Part shown: positions 1 to 9,800 of the stretch, piece after piece | Position numbering within the stretch: position 1 is the first letter of the stretch | Layout of the letters: each line of letters starts with the position of its first letter | DNA from: Candidatus Sumerlaea chitinivorans | GTDB lineage: Bacteria; Sumerlaeota; Sumerlaeia; Sumerlaeales; Sumerlaeaceae | DNA length: 64,000 nucleotides | Direction: 5' to 3' | Assembly: GCA_003290465.1 (NCBI GenBank) | Contig: CP030759.1 | Span: 1,393,144-1,457,143, forward strand | Notes under the pieces: generated by a model | The model's database searches: none | What the model saw: the letters and a program-made list of their open reading frames with translations, nothing else | Told to the model about the DNA's origin: nothing | Program-made: the position numbers and the translations under genes

Positions 1-1
1 T

Positions 2-109
2 GCGATTGAGTCGTTTACGGGAATCACTGTCGAGCGAGTGAACGTCACCATCAAGGATGTGATTGTGGCCGAACAAGTCCCACCCACCGGCAAAGCCAAA
101 AATAACTGA
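2..109 (+). CDS. Asp23/Gls24 (YloU-like) family protein, C-terminal end only
   Basis: The window opens inside this gene; only the last 35 codons are present, ending in TGA at 107-109. The visible residues include TGITVERVNVTIKDV, which matches the conserved C-terminal strand (tGi.V..VnV.I.dv) of the Asp23/Gls24 alkaline-shock family. It lies 12 bases before an AmaP-like gene. That is the usual partner order, because AmaP anchors Asp23 at the membrane in Gram-positive bacteria. Family assignment rests on a short fragment plus this neighbour. Confidence 0.62.
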   Translation, partial: AIESFTGITVERVNVTIKDVIVAEQVPPTGKAKNN

Positions 110-121
110 GGCGAACGAGCC

Positions 122-1030
122 ATGAAATTCATTCGCAACTTACTATTCACAATTTTGATGCTCACGCTTCTGGTAGCGAGCGTCGTGGAAATGCTTGTGC
201 TTTTCCCGATCGACAGCGTGTTCGTAGCACCGCTGCGGGGGCTTGGCGAATGGGTTGTGCGCCACACAGTGCCCACCCCAGCCATGAAATTCTGGTTTTG
301 GTTCGGCCTGTTCTGGTGCACCCTCGGCCTAAGTTGCTTGTCGTGGGCACTGCGGCGTAAAACCGCAGGTGTCGAAGTAAAAATGGAAGCCGGCAAGGTG
401 GTGATTCTTGAGTCGGCGATCCGCAAGTATCTTCGCAACAGCCTCGCGAATTTCCCAGCAGTAACTCTTCAGAAGATTGACATTTACCGGCAACGAAACG
501 GTTTGCACGTCGATCTCTACGCACAGGTGCGGGCACAGGCAAATCTGCCAGAGTTGGAGAATCAGCTGATTGAAGAAGTGAAGAGAGCTCTTCGGGAGAA
601 TTTGGGAATCGAGGAACTTGCTTCTGTGCGCTTCTTCGTCCGAGATTTCCACGTCGGCATCGAGCCTCCGCTTGTTGCACCACGTACCCCAGCAGAAACG
701 GAGACAAGTCTGGCTTCCACGCCGTCTCCGCCTCAAGAGCCAGAACGAGAAATGCCATACGAAATTGCAGCGGCATGGAGCCGCGAAGAACCGGAAGCGC
801 AACCGGTCGAGACCTCTGCTGCTGAGGAACCGGCCTCGGAAAAAGGGGAAGAGATCGCGACGACCGTCTCGAACCAAAGTCGCAGCGGATTCTTCGGCTT
901 CTGGCGAAAGAAGAAAGAACAAGCGGACGCTGCTGGAGAGACCTCGACAGCAGAAGCTACGCCGGCGGAGTCCCCCCAGGAAGAGAAAGACAAGCAACCG
1001 ACCCCATCCGACGAGACTAAAAGCTCCTGA
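122..1030 (+). CDS. AmaP-like membrane anchor of Asp23-family protein
   Basis: This 302-residue protein has two N-terminal membrane segments (about 7-29 and 54-76). A soluble segment follows (about 90-180) that resembles a diverged Asp23 domain, with alternating strands and helices such as NGLHVDLYAQVRA and ELENQLIEEVKRAL. The tail (about 185-302) is low-complexity, rich in Glu, Pro, Ser and Ala, with a basic patch FWRKKKEQ. In known cases AmaP holds an Asp23-type protein at the cytoplasmic membrane. Pairing with the preceding Asp23-like gene supports the call. The long acidic tail is unusual and probably disordered. Confidence 0.6.
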   Translation: MKFIRNLLFTILMLTLLVASVVEMLVLFPIDSVFVAPLRGLGEWVVRHTVPTPAMKFWFWFGLFWCTLGLSCLSWALRRKTAGVEVKMEAGKVVILESAIRKYLRNSLANFPAVTLQKIDIYRQRNGLHVDLYAQVRAQANLPELENQLIEEVKRALRENLGIEELASVRFFVRDFHVGIEPPLVAPRTPAETETSLASTPSPPQEPEREMPYEIAAAWSREEPEAQPVETSAAEEPASEKGEEIATTVSNQSRSGFFGFWRKKKEQADAAGETSTAEATPAESPQEEKDKQPTPSDETKSS

Positions 1031-1137
1031 GCGATGTTTGCTATGGGGCTTTCGGTAGAGATCGCACAGTCTCATTAGCGTTCGCTAAGTTACGGTATAG
1101 ATAAACAACAGACCAAACCTACTGAAGGAACGGCACA

Positions 1138-1653
1138 GTGAAGTATAGCAAGGAGAGTCACGTGGAAGGCGTTTTGAGCTGGGAGGAAGCTCGCGACCGT
1201 ATAGCCGAACTGCAGGCGCAAGACAAAAAAGTTGTGTTTACCAACGGGGTGTTTGATCTCATCCATCCCGGACACATCTGCTACCTGCGTGAAGCTCGGG
1301 CATTGGGGGACGCCCTCATTGTTGCACTCAATAGTGATGAATCTGTGCAAAGAATTAAAGGGTCCCTTCGCCCCATCCTGCCACTTGTTGAGCGAGCCCG
1401 CCTGATTGGCGCCCTCGAGATGGTGGACATGGTGACTGCCTTCGACGAGGACACGCCGCTGGAGGTCATTCGCGCACTGCAGCCCGACATACTGGTCAAG
1501 GGGGGTGATTATAGCCCTGATCAGGTGGTAGGAAAAGACTTCGTTGAGTCTTACGGTGGGAAGTGTTTAACGCTTTCGCTTGTGGAAGGCGTCAGCACCA
1601 CCACGATCATTCAGCGCATCTTGCGGTCGGCTCAAATCGCGAAGTCGAAATAA
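1138..1653 (+). CDS. rfaE2: D-glycero-beta-D-manno-heptose 1-phosphate adenylyltransferase
   Basis: A 171-residue nucleotidyltransferase that transfers AMP from ATP to heptose 1-phosphate, giving ADP-heptose for the LPS inner core. The signature FTNGVFDLIHPGHICYL (about 34-50) carries the HxGH motif, and GVSTTTIIQRI near residue 150 is the second nucleotide-binding motif. The length fits the free-standing RfaE2 type, not the fused HldE, so a separate kinase should be encoded elsewhere. The start is GTG, with GAAGGA at 1124-1129. It opens a same-strand run with the tudor-like gene, gatC and nadE. Confidence 0.9.
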   Translation: MKYSKESHVEGVLSWEEARDRIAELQAQDKKVVFTNGVFDLIHPGHICYLREARALGDALIVALNSDESVQRIKGSLRPILPLVERARLIGALEMVDMVTAFDEDTPLEVIRALQPDILVKGGDYSPDQVVGKDFVESYGGKCLTLSLVEGVSTTTIIQRILRSAQIAKSK

Positions 1654-1674
1654 CAACACGAAAGAGGTGATTCC

Positions 1675-1923
1675 ATGGAACAACTTCAAATCGCTGTGGG
1701 TGACAAAGTGGAGCACGCCACATTTGGAAAAGGAACGGTCACTGCAGTATGGGGCGAAGGGGAACAGACCAAGGTCACTGTCAAATTTGCCAAAGAAGTG
1801 GGCGAGAAAAAACTTTTAGTGCGCATGGCTAACTTAAAAATTTTGAGTGATCGCACACAACTCCTCCCTGACGAAGAAAACGACGACGCTCAAGCAGAGG
1901 AGCTGTCAAAGAGCGATGAGTAA
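1675..1923 (+). CDS. Small free-standing tudor-like protein resembling the UvrD/PcrA C-terminal domain
   Basis: An 82-residue protein beginning MEQLQIAVGDKVEHATFGKG, then a TVTAVWGEGE turn and TKVTVKFAKEVGEKKLLV. This V-G-D-x-V-x-H-x-x-F-G-x-G-x-V pattern is that of the tudor-like beta-barrel at the C-terminus of PcrA/UvrD helicases. There it contacts RNA polymerase or other partners. No helicase is fused or adjacent. The last 25 residues are acidic. AAAGAGGTG at 1660-1668 serves as ribosome-binding site. The stop region overlaps the gatC start by 8 bases, so the two are translationally coupled. Function unknown; a nucleic-acid or polymerase contact is inference. Confidence 0.62.
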   Translation: MEQLQIAVGDKVEHATFGKGTVTAVWGEGEQTKVTVKFAKEVGEKKLLVRMANLKILSDRTQLLPDEENDDAQAEELSKSDE

Positions 1924-2212
1924 ACTGGACATCGAAGCCGTCAAACATGTGGCGCTTCTCGCTCGGTTGGAGCTGAGTGAAGAAGAAATTGAGCATTTTG
2001 CCCGCGATTTGAACACGATTCTTGATTACGTCGCGAAGCTCAACGAATTGGACACGTCAGGTGTCCCGCCAACCTCCCACTCGCTGGCCTTATCAAACGT
2101 GTTTCGCGAGGACATCGTGCGGGAATCCCTACCTGCGGAAGCCGCTTTGGCCAACGCCCCTGAGGCCGAAGATGGCTGCTTCAAAGTACCTGCGGTCATT
2201 CAAGAACAATAG
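1916..2212 (+). CDS. gatC: Glutamyl-tRNA(Gln)/aspartyl-tRNA(Asn) amidotransferase subunit C
   Basis: The 98-residue GatC subunit stabilises the GatCAB complex, which converts mischarged Glu-tRNA(Gln) or Asp-tRNA(Asn) to the amidated form. The start at ATG 1916 gives MSKLDIEAVKHVALLARLEL, the normal GatC N-terminus; the frame stays open upstream but matches nothing. ELSEEEIEHFARDLNTILDY and the C-terminal FKVPAVIQEQ are typical. The start lies inside the preceding gene (8 nt overlap). gatA is about 12 kb away at 14306 and gatB is not in the window, so the operon is broken up. Confidence 0.93.
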   Translation: MSKLDIEAVKHVALLARLELSEEEIEHFARDLNTILDYVAKLNELDTSGVPPTSHSLALSNVFREDIVRESLPAEAALANAPEAEDGCFKVPAVIQEQ

Positions 2213-2232
2213 ATTGCCCGTGCGGTGCGACG

Positions 2233-3948
2233 ATGAAGATCGCCCTTTGCCAAATCAACACGATTACGGGCAACATTGAGTACAACGTTCGCCGCATCTG
2301 TGAGGAACTTGGTTATGCCAGACAATGCGGCGCAAGACTGGCGATCTTTCCTGAGCTTGCCATCGTCGGGTATCCCCCCAAAGATCTGTTAGAGTACAAC
2401 TTTTTTGTAAACCGAGCAAGTTCTGCCTTGTCAATTATTCAGGACAAGTGCAATACACTTGGGATCGACTGCATCTGTGGGGCGCTGCACACGAACTTTT
2501 TTGGCGGAAAAAAAGAGCTCCTGAACGCGGCCGCCTTTATACGGGCAAACGCTGGGATCGAGTTCACGTTCAAAAAGCTTCTCCCTACGTACGACGTTTT
2601 TGACGAGCACCGCTATTTCGAGCCCTGTCCGGGCCACATCGCATCCCCTTTGTGCAGTTATCCTGAGGAAAACCTACGTATCGGCATCTCGATCTGCGAA
2701 GACATTTGGAACGACCCCCAGTTCTGGAAAGACGAGCGGCTGTACGAGTACGATCCGATTGAAAGCCTCATTCGCAATGGCGCAAACCTGCTCGTCAACA
2801 TCAGCGCCTCGCCCTTTGTGATCCACAAACCGTTGCGGCGCCTTGAGATGCTACGCCACACCGCTCGCCGGTGGCAGGTTCCTGTCCTAATGGTCAATCA
2901 AGTGGGAGGTTGCGATCAGATCATTTTCGACGGGGGCAGCGTGGTGGTGCTTCCGGATGGGACTGTGGATGCAAGTGCCGGCTGGTTCAAGGAGCGAACC
3001 ATCATCTGGGACACTGCGTCGCGTGAGGTTGATCCCGAATGGGAAACGCACTATTCACACGTGCAGGATGAGATCCGCACGGTGCGCGACGCCCTTGCGC
3101 TGGGCTTAAAGGATTACCTCAGAAAAACGGGATTTGCGCAGGTGGTGGTCGGGAATAGTGGTGGGATTGACTCGGCCACCGTCCTCACGCTAGCCACTCA
3201 GGCACTGGGGCAAGAGGCTGTCATAAGTGTATCCATGCCCGGCCCTTACACCAGCAACGAGACGCGTGCCGATGCGGCGGAGCTCGCGCGCCGCTTGGGG
3301 ATTCGCCATCTGGAGATCCCAATCCAGGGGCCTTTCGATGCGTTTCAGGACCTACTGCAAGGAGAAACCGGCGCGCCACTATTTCATCTCTTCGCTGGGG
3401 ATCGCTCACAGATTGACCGCCTCGCCAACGAGAACCTTCAGGCACGGCTGCGGGGCAACATCCTCATGTGGATTTCCAATGCCATTAAGTCGCCCAGAAC
3501 TTTGGTGCTTTCCACGGGTAACAAAAGTGAATTAGCTGCAGGGTATTGCACCCTCTATGGCGATATGGCTGGAGGGCTCGCTCTCATCTCAGATGTTCCC
3601 AAAATGATGGTCTACGCGCTTGCTCGTTTCCTGAACGCTGAAATGAATCACCCCATTCCTGAGAGCATCCTCCAGCGAGAACCAACGGCTGAACTTGCGC
3701 CCAACCAAAAGGACACGGATAGCTTGCCGCCGTATCCGATTTTGGACGAAATCATTCGTCTCTACGTTGAAGAGCTCATGGGCCCTGAGGAGATTGTGGC
3801 GGCGGGTGTCGCTGACGAGGCTCTAGTTCGCAAAGTGATTCGCATGATTGATAACGCAGAATACAAGCGTGCTCAGGCCGCACCTGGTTTGAAGGTGACA
3901 AGTAAAGCTTTTGGATTTGGTCGGCGCATGCCCATTGCCCGCGGCTAA
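2233..3948 (+). CDS. nadE: Glutamine-dependent NAD+ synthetase
   Basis: A 571-residue two-domain enzyme making NAD+ from deamido-NAD+, ATP and glutamine. The N-terminal nitrilase-fold glutaminase (1-270) has Glu41 in FPELA, a Lys near 114 in FKKLLPTYDVFDE, and the nucleophile Cys155 in GISICEDIWND. The C-terminal synthetase has the PP-loop SGGIDSATVL near residue 309 and the LSTGNKSELAAGYCTLYGDM signature. Length is normal for bacterial glutamine-type NadE. It starts 20 bases after gatC and probably shares its transcript. Confidence 0.95.
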   Translation: MKIALCQINTITGNIEYNVRRICEELGYARQCGARLAIFPELAIVGYPPKDLLEYNFFVNRASSALSIIQDKCNTLGIDCICGALHTNFFGGKKELLNAAAFIRANAGIEFTFKKLLPTYDVFDEHRYFEPCPGHIASPLCSYPEENLRIGISICEDIWNDPQFWKDERLYEYDPIESLIRNGANLLVNISASPFVIHKPLRRLEMLRHTARRWQVPVLMVNQVGGCDQIIFDGGSVVVLPDGTVDASAGWFKERTIIWDTASREVDPEWETHYSHVQDEIRTVRDALALGLKDYLRKTGFAQVVVGNSGGIDSATVLTLATQALGQEAVISVSMPGPYTSNETRADAAELARRLGIRHLEIPIQGPFDAFQDLLQGETGAPLFHLFAGDRSQIDRLANENLQARLRGNILMWISNAIKSPRTLVLSTGNKSELAAGYCTLYGDMAGGLALISDVPKMMVYALARFLNAEMNHPIPESILQREPTAELAPNQKDTDSLPPYPILDEIIRLYVEELMGPEEIVAAGVADEALVRKVIRMIDNAEYKRAQAAPGLKVTSKAFGFGRRMPIARG

Positions 3949-4049
3949 AAGTCTGAAGGTGGCTCAAAAGGGATCGGTGTCTTATTCCCGTATCACGTGG
4001 TTGGCAAACTGTTGAAAAGGTATGGACCATTTGCGTAGAAATCCGATTC

Positions 4050-5063
4050 ATGAACCTCACGCCATTTACACGAAAAATTATGAGCGGTGACGAACTGTCG
4101 CAAGACGAAGCGCGACAAGTCGCCGAGGCTTTACTGAGCGGCGAGACCTCGCCCGTTCAAACCGCAGCGTTCCTAACCGCGCTTCATATGCGCGGAGAAC
4201 GGCTGGGCGAAGTCGTTGCTTTCGCAGAAATCTTACGAGCACGTGCCGCTAAATTTGATTCTCCGAGCGAGCCCATTCTCGACACCTGCGGGACGGGCGG
4301 GGATCACGCCGGGACGTTCAACATTTCCACAACAGCTGCCTTTATTGCAGCCGGAGCAGGTGTGCGCGTGGCAAAACATGGCAATCGCTCCGTCACAAGC
4401 CAATGTGGGAGTGCTGATGTACTCCAAGCACTGGGAATCAACATCACATGCCCCCAATCTGTCATGGAGCGCGCCTTGCGTGAGATTGGGATCTGTTTCT
4501 TGTTCGCCCCCCAATACCACTCATCGATGCGTCACGTGGCGGACGTACGGCGCGAACTTGGCTTCCGTACGATCTTCAACCTGCTCGGTCCTCTCCTCAA
4601 CCCGGCTCGCGCTCAACGCCAACTCATCGGTGTGTATAGTCGTTCCATTCAGCAACTCTACGCGGAAAGTTTGCGAGCCTTGGGTACGGAGCGGGCATTG
4701 GTGGTCCACAGTGACGATGGCATGGATGAAATCTCGACCTGTGCTCCTACCCGAGTCATCGAGCTACGAGACGGCAGAATCGAAACATTCGTAGTGGACC
4801 CTGCGGAATTCGGCATCCCTCGGGCGGAGTCCTCTGACCTCGCGGGTGGAGACGTGGCAACCAACGCATCCACGGTTGAGAAGATTTTGCGAGGCGAAGG
4901 GGGTCCGAAGTCGGACATCGCGCTTGTGAACGCCGCTGCGGCAATCTATGTCGGCGGACTTGCCGCATCGATTGCGGAGGGGTTATCCCTTGCCAAGAGA
5001 GCCATCGAAAATGGGGCGGCGTGGCAAAAGCTTGAAGCCCTACGCGAGATTACGAAGGGATAG
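4050..5063 (+). CDS. trpD: Anthranilate phosphoribosyltransferase
   Basis: This 337-residue enzyme joins anthranilate to PRPP in tryptophan synthesis. The PRPP-binding DTCGTGGDHAGTFNISTTAA motif (about 77-96) and KHGNRSVTSQCGSADVLQALG follow the family pattern closely. The N-terminal helical domain (LTPFTRKIMSGDELSQDEA) is complete. It is followed eight bases later by trpC. No other trp genes are in the window, so this is a two-gene island of the pathway. Confidence 0.95.
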   Translation: MNLTPFTRKIMSGDELSQDEARQVAEALLSGETSPVQTAAFLTALHMRGERLGEVVAFAEILRARAAKFDSPSEPILDTCGTGGDHAGTFNISTTAAFIAAGAGVRVAKHGNRSVTSQCGSADVLQALGINITCPQSVMERALREIGICFLFAPQYHSSMRHVADVRRELGFRTIFNLLGPLLNPARAQRQLIGVYSRSIQQLYAESLRALGTERALVVHSDDGMDEISTCAPTRVIELRDGRIETFVVDPAEFGIPRAESSDLAGGDVATNASTVEKILRGEGGPKSDIALVNAAAAIYVGGLAASIAEGLSLAKRAIENGAAWQKLEALREITKG

Positions 5064-5071
5064 CAACACAC

Positions 5072-5917
5072 ATGATCCTCGATGAAATTGTTGCATATAA
5101 AACAGAGTTTGTTGCCCACGCAATGCGACAGCGGCCACTGCTGGAGCTGCGCTCGGCCATCGCGGATCTGCCGCCTGCTCCTGACTTTGTGGCAGCCTTG
5201 CGCGCTAAGGACGACATCCCACGGGTCATTGCGGAAGTAAAGAAGGCTTCCCCGTCGAAAGGCGTAATCCGCGAACAGTTCGACCCCATCGCAATTGCGC
5301 GTAGCTACGCTGAGCACGGGGCGGCAGCAGTTAGCGTGCTCACGGATGAGGCGTTCTTTCAGGGACACCTCGACCACTTGCGTGCCGTTCGGCAAGCGCT
5401 CCCCACTATGCCCCTCCTGCGAAAAGATTTTACGATCCATGAATATCAGATCTACGAAGCGCGTGCTTCGGGCGCCAGCGCTGTCCTCCTGATTGTCAGC
5501 ATTCTCGATAAATATCAGCTGCGTGATTTCCAAGCATTGGCGGCCGAGCTTGGGCTGGCTGCACTGGTTGAAGTGCATTTTGAAAAAGAGGCCGACCTCG
5601 CAGCCGAAGGAGGCGCACGCTTACTCGGCGTGAACCATCGCGATCTCAGGACGTTTAACGTCGACATCACTCGAACCGAATCCATCCTTCGTTTGCTTGG
5701 GGCGGAAAGAGCAAACTTCACGATCGTGGCGGAAAGCGGAATCCAAACCCCTGAAGACGTGGTTTATTTCGCAAAATTAGGGGTAGATGCCATGCTCATA
5801 GGGGAACAGTTTATGAAGCAACCCGATCCCGGGGAGGCACTGGTACAACTCTGCACTCGGGCACGGGCTCTAGTGAGAGAGGCGAAATTGGACTCGGCTT
5901 CCGAGGATGGTCGCTGA
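5072..5917 (+). CDS. trpC: Indole-3-glycerol-phosphate synthase
   Basis: A 281-residue TIM-barrel enzyme that closes the indole ring from CdRP. The family motifs VIAEVKKASPSKGVI, SVLTDEAFFQGHLDHL, LLRKDFTIHEYQIYEAR, LGVNHRDLRTFNVD and IVAESGIQTPEDV occur in the right order and hold the catalytic Lys and Glu residues. The N-terminal segment (MILDEIVAYKTEFVAHAMRQ) is the substrate-binding extension. The gene follows trpD directly. Its last 11 bases overlap the start of the next gene, implying coupled translation. Confidence 0.95.
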   Translation: MILDEIVAYKTEFVAHAMRQRPLLELRSAIADLPPAPDFVAALRAKDDIPRVIAEVKKASPSKGVIREQFDPIAIARSYAEHGAAAVSVLTDEAFFQGHLDHLRAVRQALPTMPLLRKDFTIHEYQIYEARASGASAVLLIVSILDKYQLRDFQALAAELGLAALVEVHFEKEADLAAEGGARLLGVNHRDLRTFNVDITRTESILRLLGAERANFTIVAESGIQTPEDVVYFAKLGVDAMLIGEQFMKQPDPGEALVQLCTRARALVREAKLDSASEDGR

Positions 5918-6791
5918 AACGGTGTCAGACACGAAACCAATCGTTATCACTGGCGCGAGCGGACACACCGGCATGCGCCTCGCCAAGCGACTTGTCGAAG
6001 CGGGTCGTTGCGTGCGAGCAATTACTCGCGATCCCGCGGTGATTCCACTGGCTTTGCGGCGACGTATGGAAATCCGGCGCTGTGACCTGACAGTCCCGGA
6101 GGAGGCCCGATACGCTGTCAGGGGAGCGTTAGCGGTTGTTGCGATGACGCACATTCGCTTCGCGCCTTACATCATTGAGGCGATGCAGGCTGAAGAGGTT
6201 CGACGCGCCATCTTCATGAGTTCGACTCGCCGCTTTACGCGCTTCCCAGAAGAGACTGCTCGCGCCGTCATCGCTGGCGAGGAAGCGGTGCAACAATCCG
6301 ATCTGGATTGGACGATCCTCCGCGCTTCCATGATCTACGGTGGCTCGCAAGATAACAACCTGACACATCTCGTGCGTTGGTTGAAAAATACACCTGTCTT
6401 TCCTCTGCCGGGGGCTGGTTCCATGAAATGGCAACCTGTCTTCACATGGGACGTGATTTCCGCAATTGAAGCAGCGCTCGAACGCCCCTACACCATCAAG
6501 AAGGCATACACACTTGCAGGCCCAGAACCAATCACGCTCCGCGAAATGATTGAGACGATTTTGCGATGCATGGGAAAGCGAGTGCTTCTTGTGCCTGTCC
6601 CCATCGCCTTTCTGCGCTTTGCGGCACGCATGCTGGCTCTGGTGATGGAGCGGCCACCCATCACGCTTGATCAAATCCAGCGCCTCGAAGAGGACAAAGT
6701 ATTCGATATCAGCGAGGCCCAGCGTGACCTCGGTTTCGCCCCAATCTCCTTCGAGGACGGTATCCGACGAAAATTGGCTGGCAAGGCGTGA
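5907..6791 (+). CDS. Atypical SDR / NmrA-like NAD(P)-binding protein
   Basis: A 294-residue single-domain Rossmann protein beginning with the cofactor loop IVITGASGHTGMRLAKRLVE (about 11-30). It has LDWTILRASMIYGG and a C-terminal ITLDQIQRLEEDKVFD segment like those of NDUFA9/complex-I-type and NmrA-like atypical SDRs. The usual YxxxK catalytic pair is not evident, so it may bind a nucleotide without classic dehydrogenase chemistry. It overlaps trpC by 11 bases but nothing in it points to tryptophan synthesis. Substrate unknown. Confidence 0.7.
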   Translation: MVAETVSDTKPIVITGASGHTGMRLAKRLVEAGRCVRAITRDPAVIPLALRRRMEIRRCDLTVPEEARYAVRGALAVVAMTHIRFAPYIIEAMQAEEVRRAIFMSSTRRFTRFPEETARAVIAGEEAVQQSDLDWTILRASMIYGGSQDNNLTHLVRWLKNTPVFPLPGAGSMKWQPVFTWDVISAIEAALERPYTIKKAYTLAGPEPITLREMIETILRCMGKRVLLVPVPIAFLRFAARMLALVMERPPITLDQIQRLEEDKVFDISEAQRDLGFAPISFEDGIRRKLAGKA

Positions 6792-6892
6792 CCTCCCCTT
6801 TCCAGTGACTCCGCGCTTTCTTAGTGACCAAACCAAAATCTTCCTGTCACAGTCTCTTTGGGTGTGTGCCATCCTAAGCGCGGAGAGAGGCT

Positions 6893-9800
6893 ATGTTGGT
6901 TTGCCACCTGAATGTTCGCCGGACCTTTGCTCTTATCTTTGCCCTTACAATCGCTTCCGTCACGGTTTGCTGGGGCGGGCCGCTTGAAGAAGCGAACCGC
7001 CTTTTTGAAGAAAAGTCCTATGCGTTAGCGCTCAAAAAATACGACGAGATTTTGGCAACAAGCTCAACGCAAGCGATTGCACGAGAGGCATTGTGTCGAA
7101 AAGCAGAATGCCTCATCGCCCTGCACGAAAATGCGGCGGCGGAGCGGACACTCAGCGAGCTGGAAAAGTCGGCGGAAGAAGATCGTTGGACTGCGATTGC
7201 GGCGTGGAAGCTTGCCTTTTTGGCAGGCCAACGTGGCTTGTCACCCGAGGACACAAGCCAAACGCTTGCGAGATTGGACCGAGCAGAAAGGATTCTCTCC
7301 GTCGCCGCCCCCTCCTTGCTCACCGATCTCTACCGAGACGTCGTGCGCACGATTGCTCCTCAAGTTCCATGGGGCAATGTCGAATGGCGAGTCCGCTTCT
7401 TGCCGTATTACGACAAACTCATCGCCAAACTTAAGGATCCAAACGAAATTGCGGAGGCACATTGGGCGAAGGCGCAATTCCGGCGCGGCCTGCAAGAACC
7501 AGACAGTGAGCGCCAGTGGCTTGATGCAATGAGAATGCTTGTACGGGAATTTCCCGACACCGCGGTGGCGCCGCGCGCTCAAGCTGAGCTGGCCCGTCAT
7601 GTTCAGGCTTCGGGAAAACTTGCTGCGGCCTTAGCTGAGTGGAAGCGCTTGCTCGAACGTTGGCCTCAAAGCGAGGAGGCCCGACAGGCGCGGGAAGAGA
7701 TCCGTGCCATTACTCTTGAGTACGTTTCGATCACCCCACGGCAGTTTCAAGTCTCGCCAAACGAACGAATTGAGTTGCTCCTTCAGGCGCGGAATCTTCA
7801 TTCGGTTTCAGTCGCGCTGTATCGAGTTTCGCCGAAGCAACTTCTGGAAGCCGGAGATCCGGACAATTTTAATCTGAGCGTCTTCGTCTCTGGCACACCC
7901 GTCCTGAGAAAAGAGGTTCAACTCCCGATCGGCGAGGACTATCGGCCCACGACGACAAGCGTTGTGCTGCAAAGCGAAGCCACCGAGCGAGGCGAGCGCC
8001 TACCCAAGGGACTTTACGTAGTGGCGGCACAAGGGGGCAATGCAAGCGCCTACCACATTTTTGCGGTCAGTGAACTTCTCCTTGTGACCAAACCGGCGGG
8101 TCAACGACTGGATGTGTGGTCCGTAGATGCCACGACGGGCCGTCCAATCGCTGGCGTGGAAATAAGCCTTCGCGGTTCGGGCAAACAGGCTGCGACGCAA
8201 AGCAAGACGCAGAGGCTCAGTTCGCAACTGGATGGGGTCCAGTCCGTTCGAAGCGATGGTAATGGGTTGGCTTCCTTTTCAATTGAGTCACGCCGCGGGG
8301 CACTCATTGTGGCTCGATTTGGGGAGGACATTGCTTTCGTCAGTCTGCCGGCGTATGCGACAGAACGTTGGGATAGCAGGAACGTTGCGTACGTTTACAC
8401 GGACCGACCCGTCTATCGGCCCACAGAGAAAGTCGGCTGGAAAGCGATCATACGTGTGCAACGAGAGGGCAAGTACGAGAACCTAGCGGGCCAAACGTTT
8501 CGTGTCGAGGTCACCGACTCTCGTGGCGCCCGAGTCCTACAAGATGAATTTGTCGCAAATGAGTTTGGCACGATTTCCGGCGAAGTCGCGCTTGGTCAGC
8601 AGGCGCCGCTGGGAGTCTATCACATTCACGTTTCCGATCGAGCCACCCGCACCCACGGTTATGCCAGCTTCCGGGTGGAAGAGTACAAGAAGCCTGAGTA
8701 CGAGGTCCGTGTCTCCACCGTCGAGAAGATCTACAAAGTGGGGAGCACGATCCAAGCTCGAGTGCAGGCGCAGTATTACTTTGGAGCACCAGTGGCCAAC
8801 GCACACGTTCGGTACGAGGTCCGCAGGCAACCGCGGTGGTGGTGGATGTCGTATGAGCGCATTGCGCAAAGAGGGCAAGACTTACCTGATTGGTTTGAAT
8901 CTGAACGTGCAGATCAAAGAGTGAAGCGACGGGCCGGGGGCGCTGAAATTGTGGCGACGGGCGAAGGAAGTACGGATGAAAAGGGAACGTTTGAATTCGA
9001 ATTCACTGCCGAGGCAGTTGGGAAAGGCCAAAAGATCGCCCAATCACAATTCGAGAGTTACGAATTCGTAATAGAGGCCACGGTAACGGACGCAAGCCGC
9101 CGCGCTATCAGTGGCGCTACAAGCGCCATTGTTGGCGAGAAGGCACTGGTGGCACTCGTCTCAGCGGAGCGCTCTATTTACGTCCCCGGCGAGACGGTGA
9201 AAGCACGCATCGCAACGCGCAATCTGCGCGGAGACTCGGTAGCATCGAGCGGCACACTCTATGTGGAAAAACTACAGTGGGATCCGGCTACGGAGAAAGA
9301 TCTTGTAACGACCATTGTGGAAGAGCGCATTCGAGTTCCGGCGGAAGGCGAATGGGTCTATGCGTGGCGAGCACCGGAGGGACAAGCCGGACGCTATCGC
9401 ATCCTTTACATTGCCGACGATCCGTTTGGCGGCACAAGCTCGGGCAAAACCGAAATCACCATCGCAGACCCATTCACGCGGGACATTCAAGTGCGCTACC
9501 AAGGCATTCAGCTTGTCTTGGATAAAGGCAGCTATCAGCCCGGAGAAGTCGCGCGAGTTCTTGTGCTGAGCGAATGGGTCGATGCGCACGCTTGGCTATG
9601 GGTGGATACAGGCACCGGACATATCGAACAAAAGGTTTTGCCTCTGCGCTACCGCACGACGTTCGTAGAGCTGCCAATCACCGAAGCATTTGTGCCGAAT
9701 TCTGAGCTGCATGTGATCATGGTGCGTGATAAACACGTGTTCCGCGACTCGAAAGAGATCATTGTCCCCCCGACACGGCAAGTTCTCAACATCCATGCCC

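Noticed and set aside
1019-1052. AAAGCTCC/GGGGCTTT inverted repeat after the AmaP-like gene
   Set aside because: Long loop, one G-T pair and only three T residues after it; could be chance.
6129-6872. 247-codon minus-strand frame opposite the SDR gene
   Set aside because: Antisense shadow with many His, Arg and Cys; no motif.
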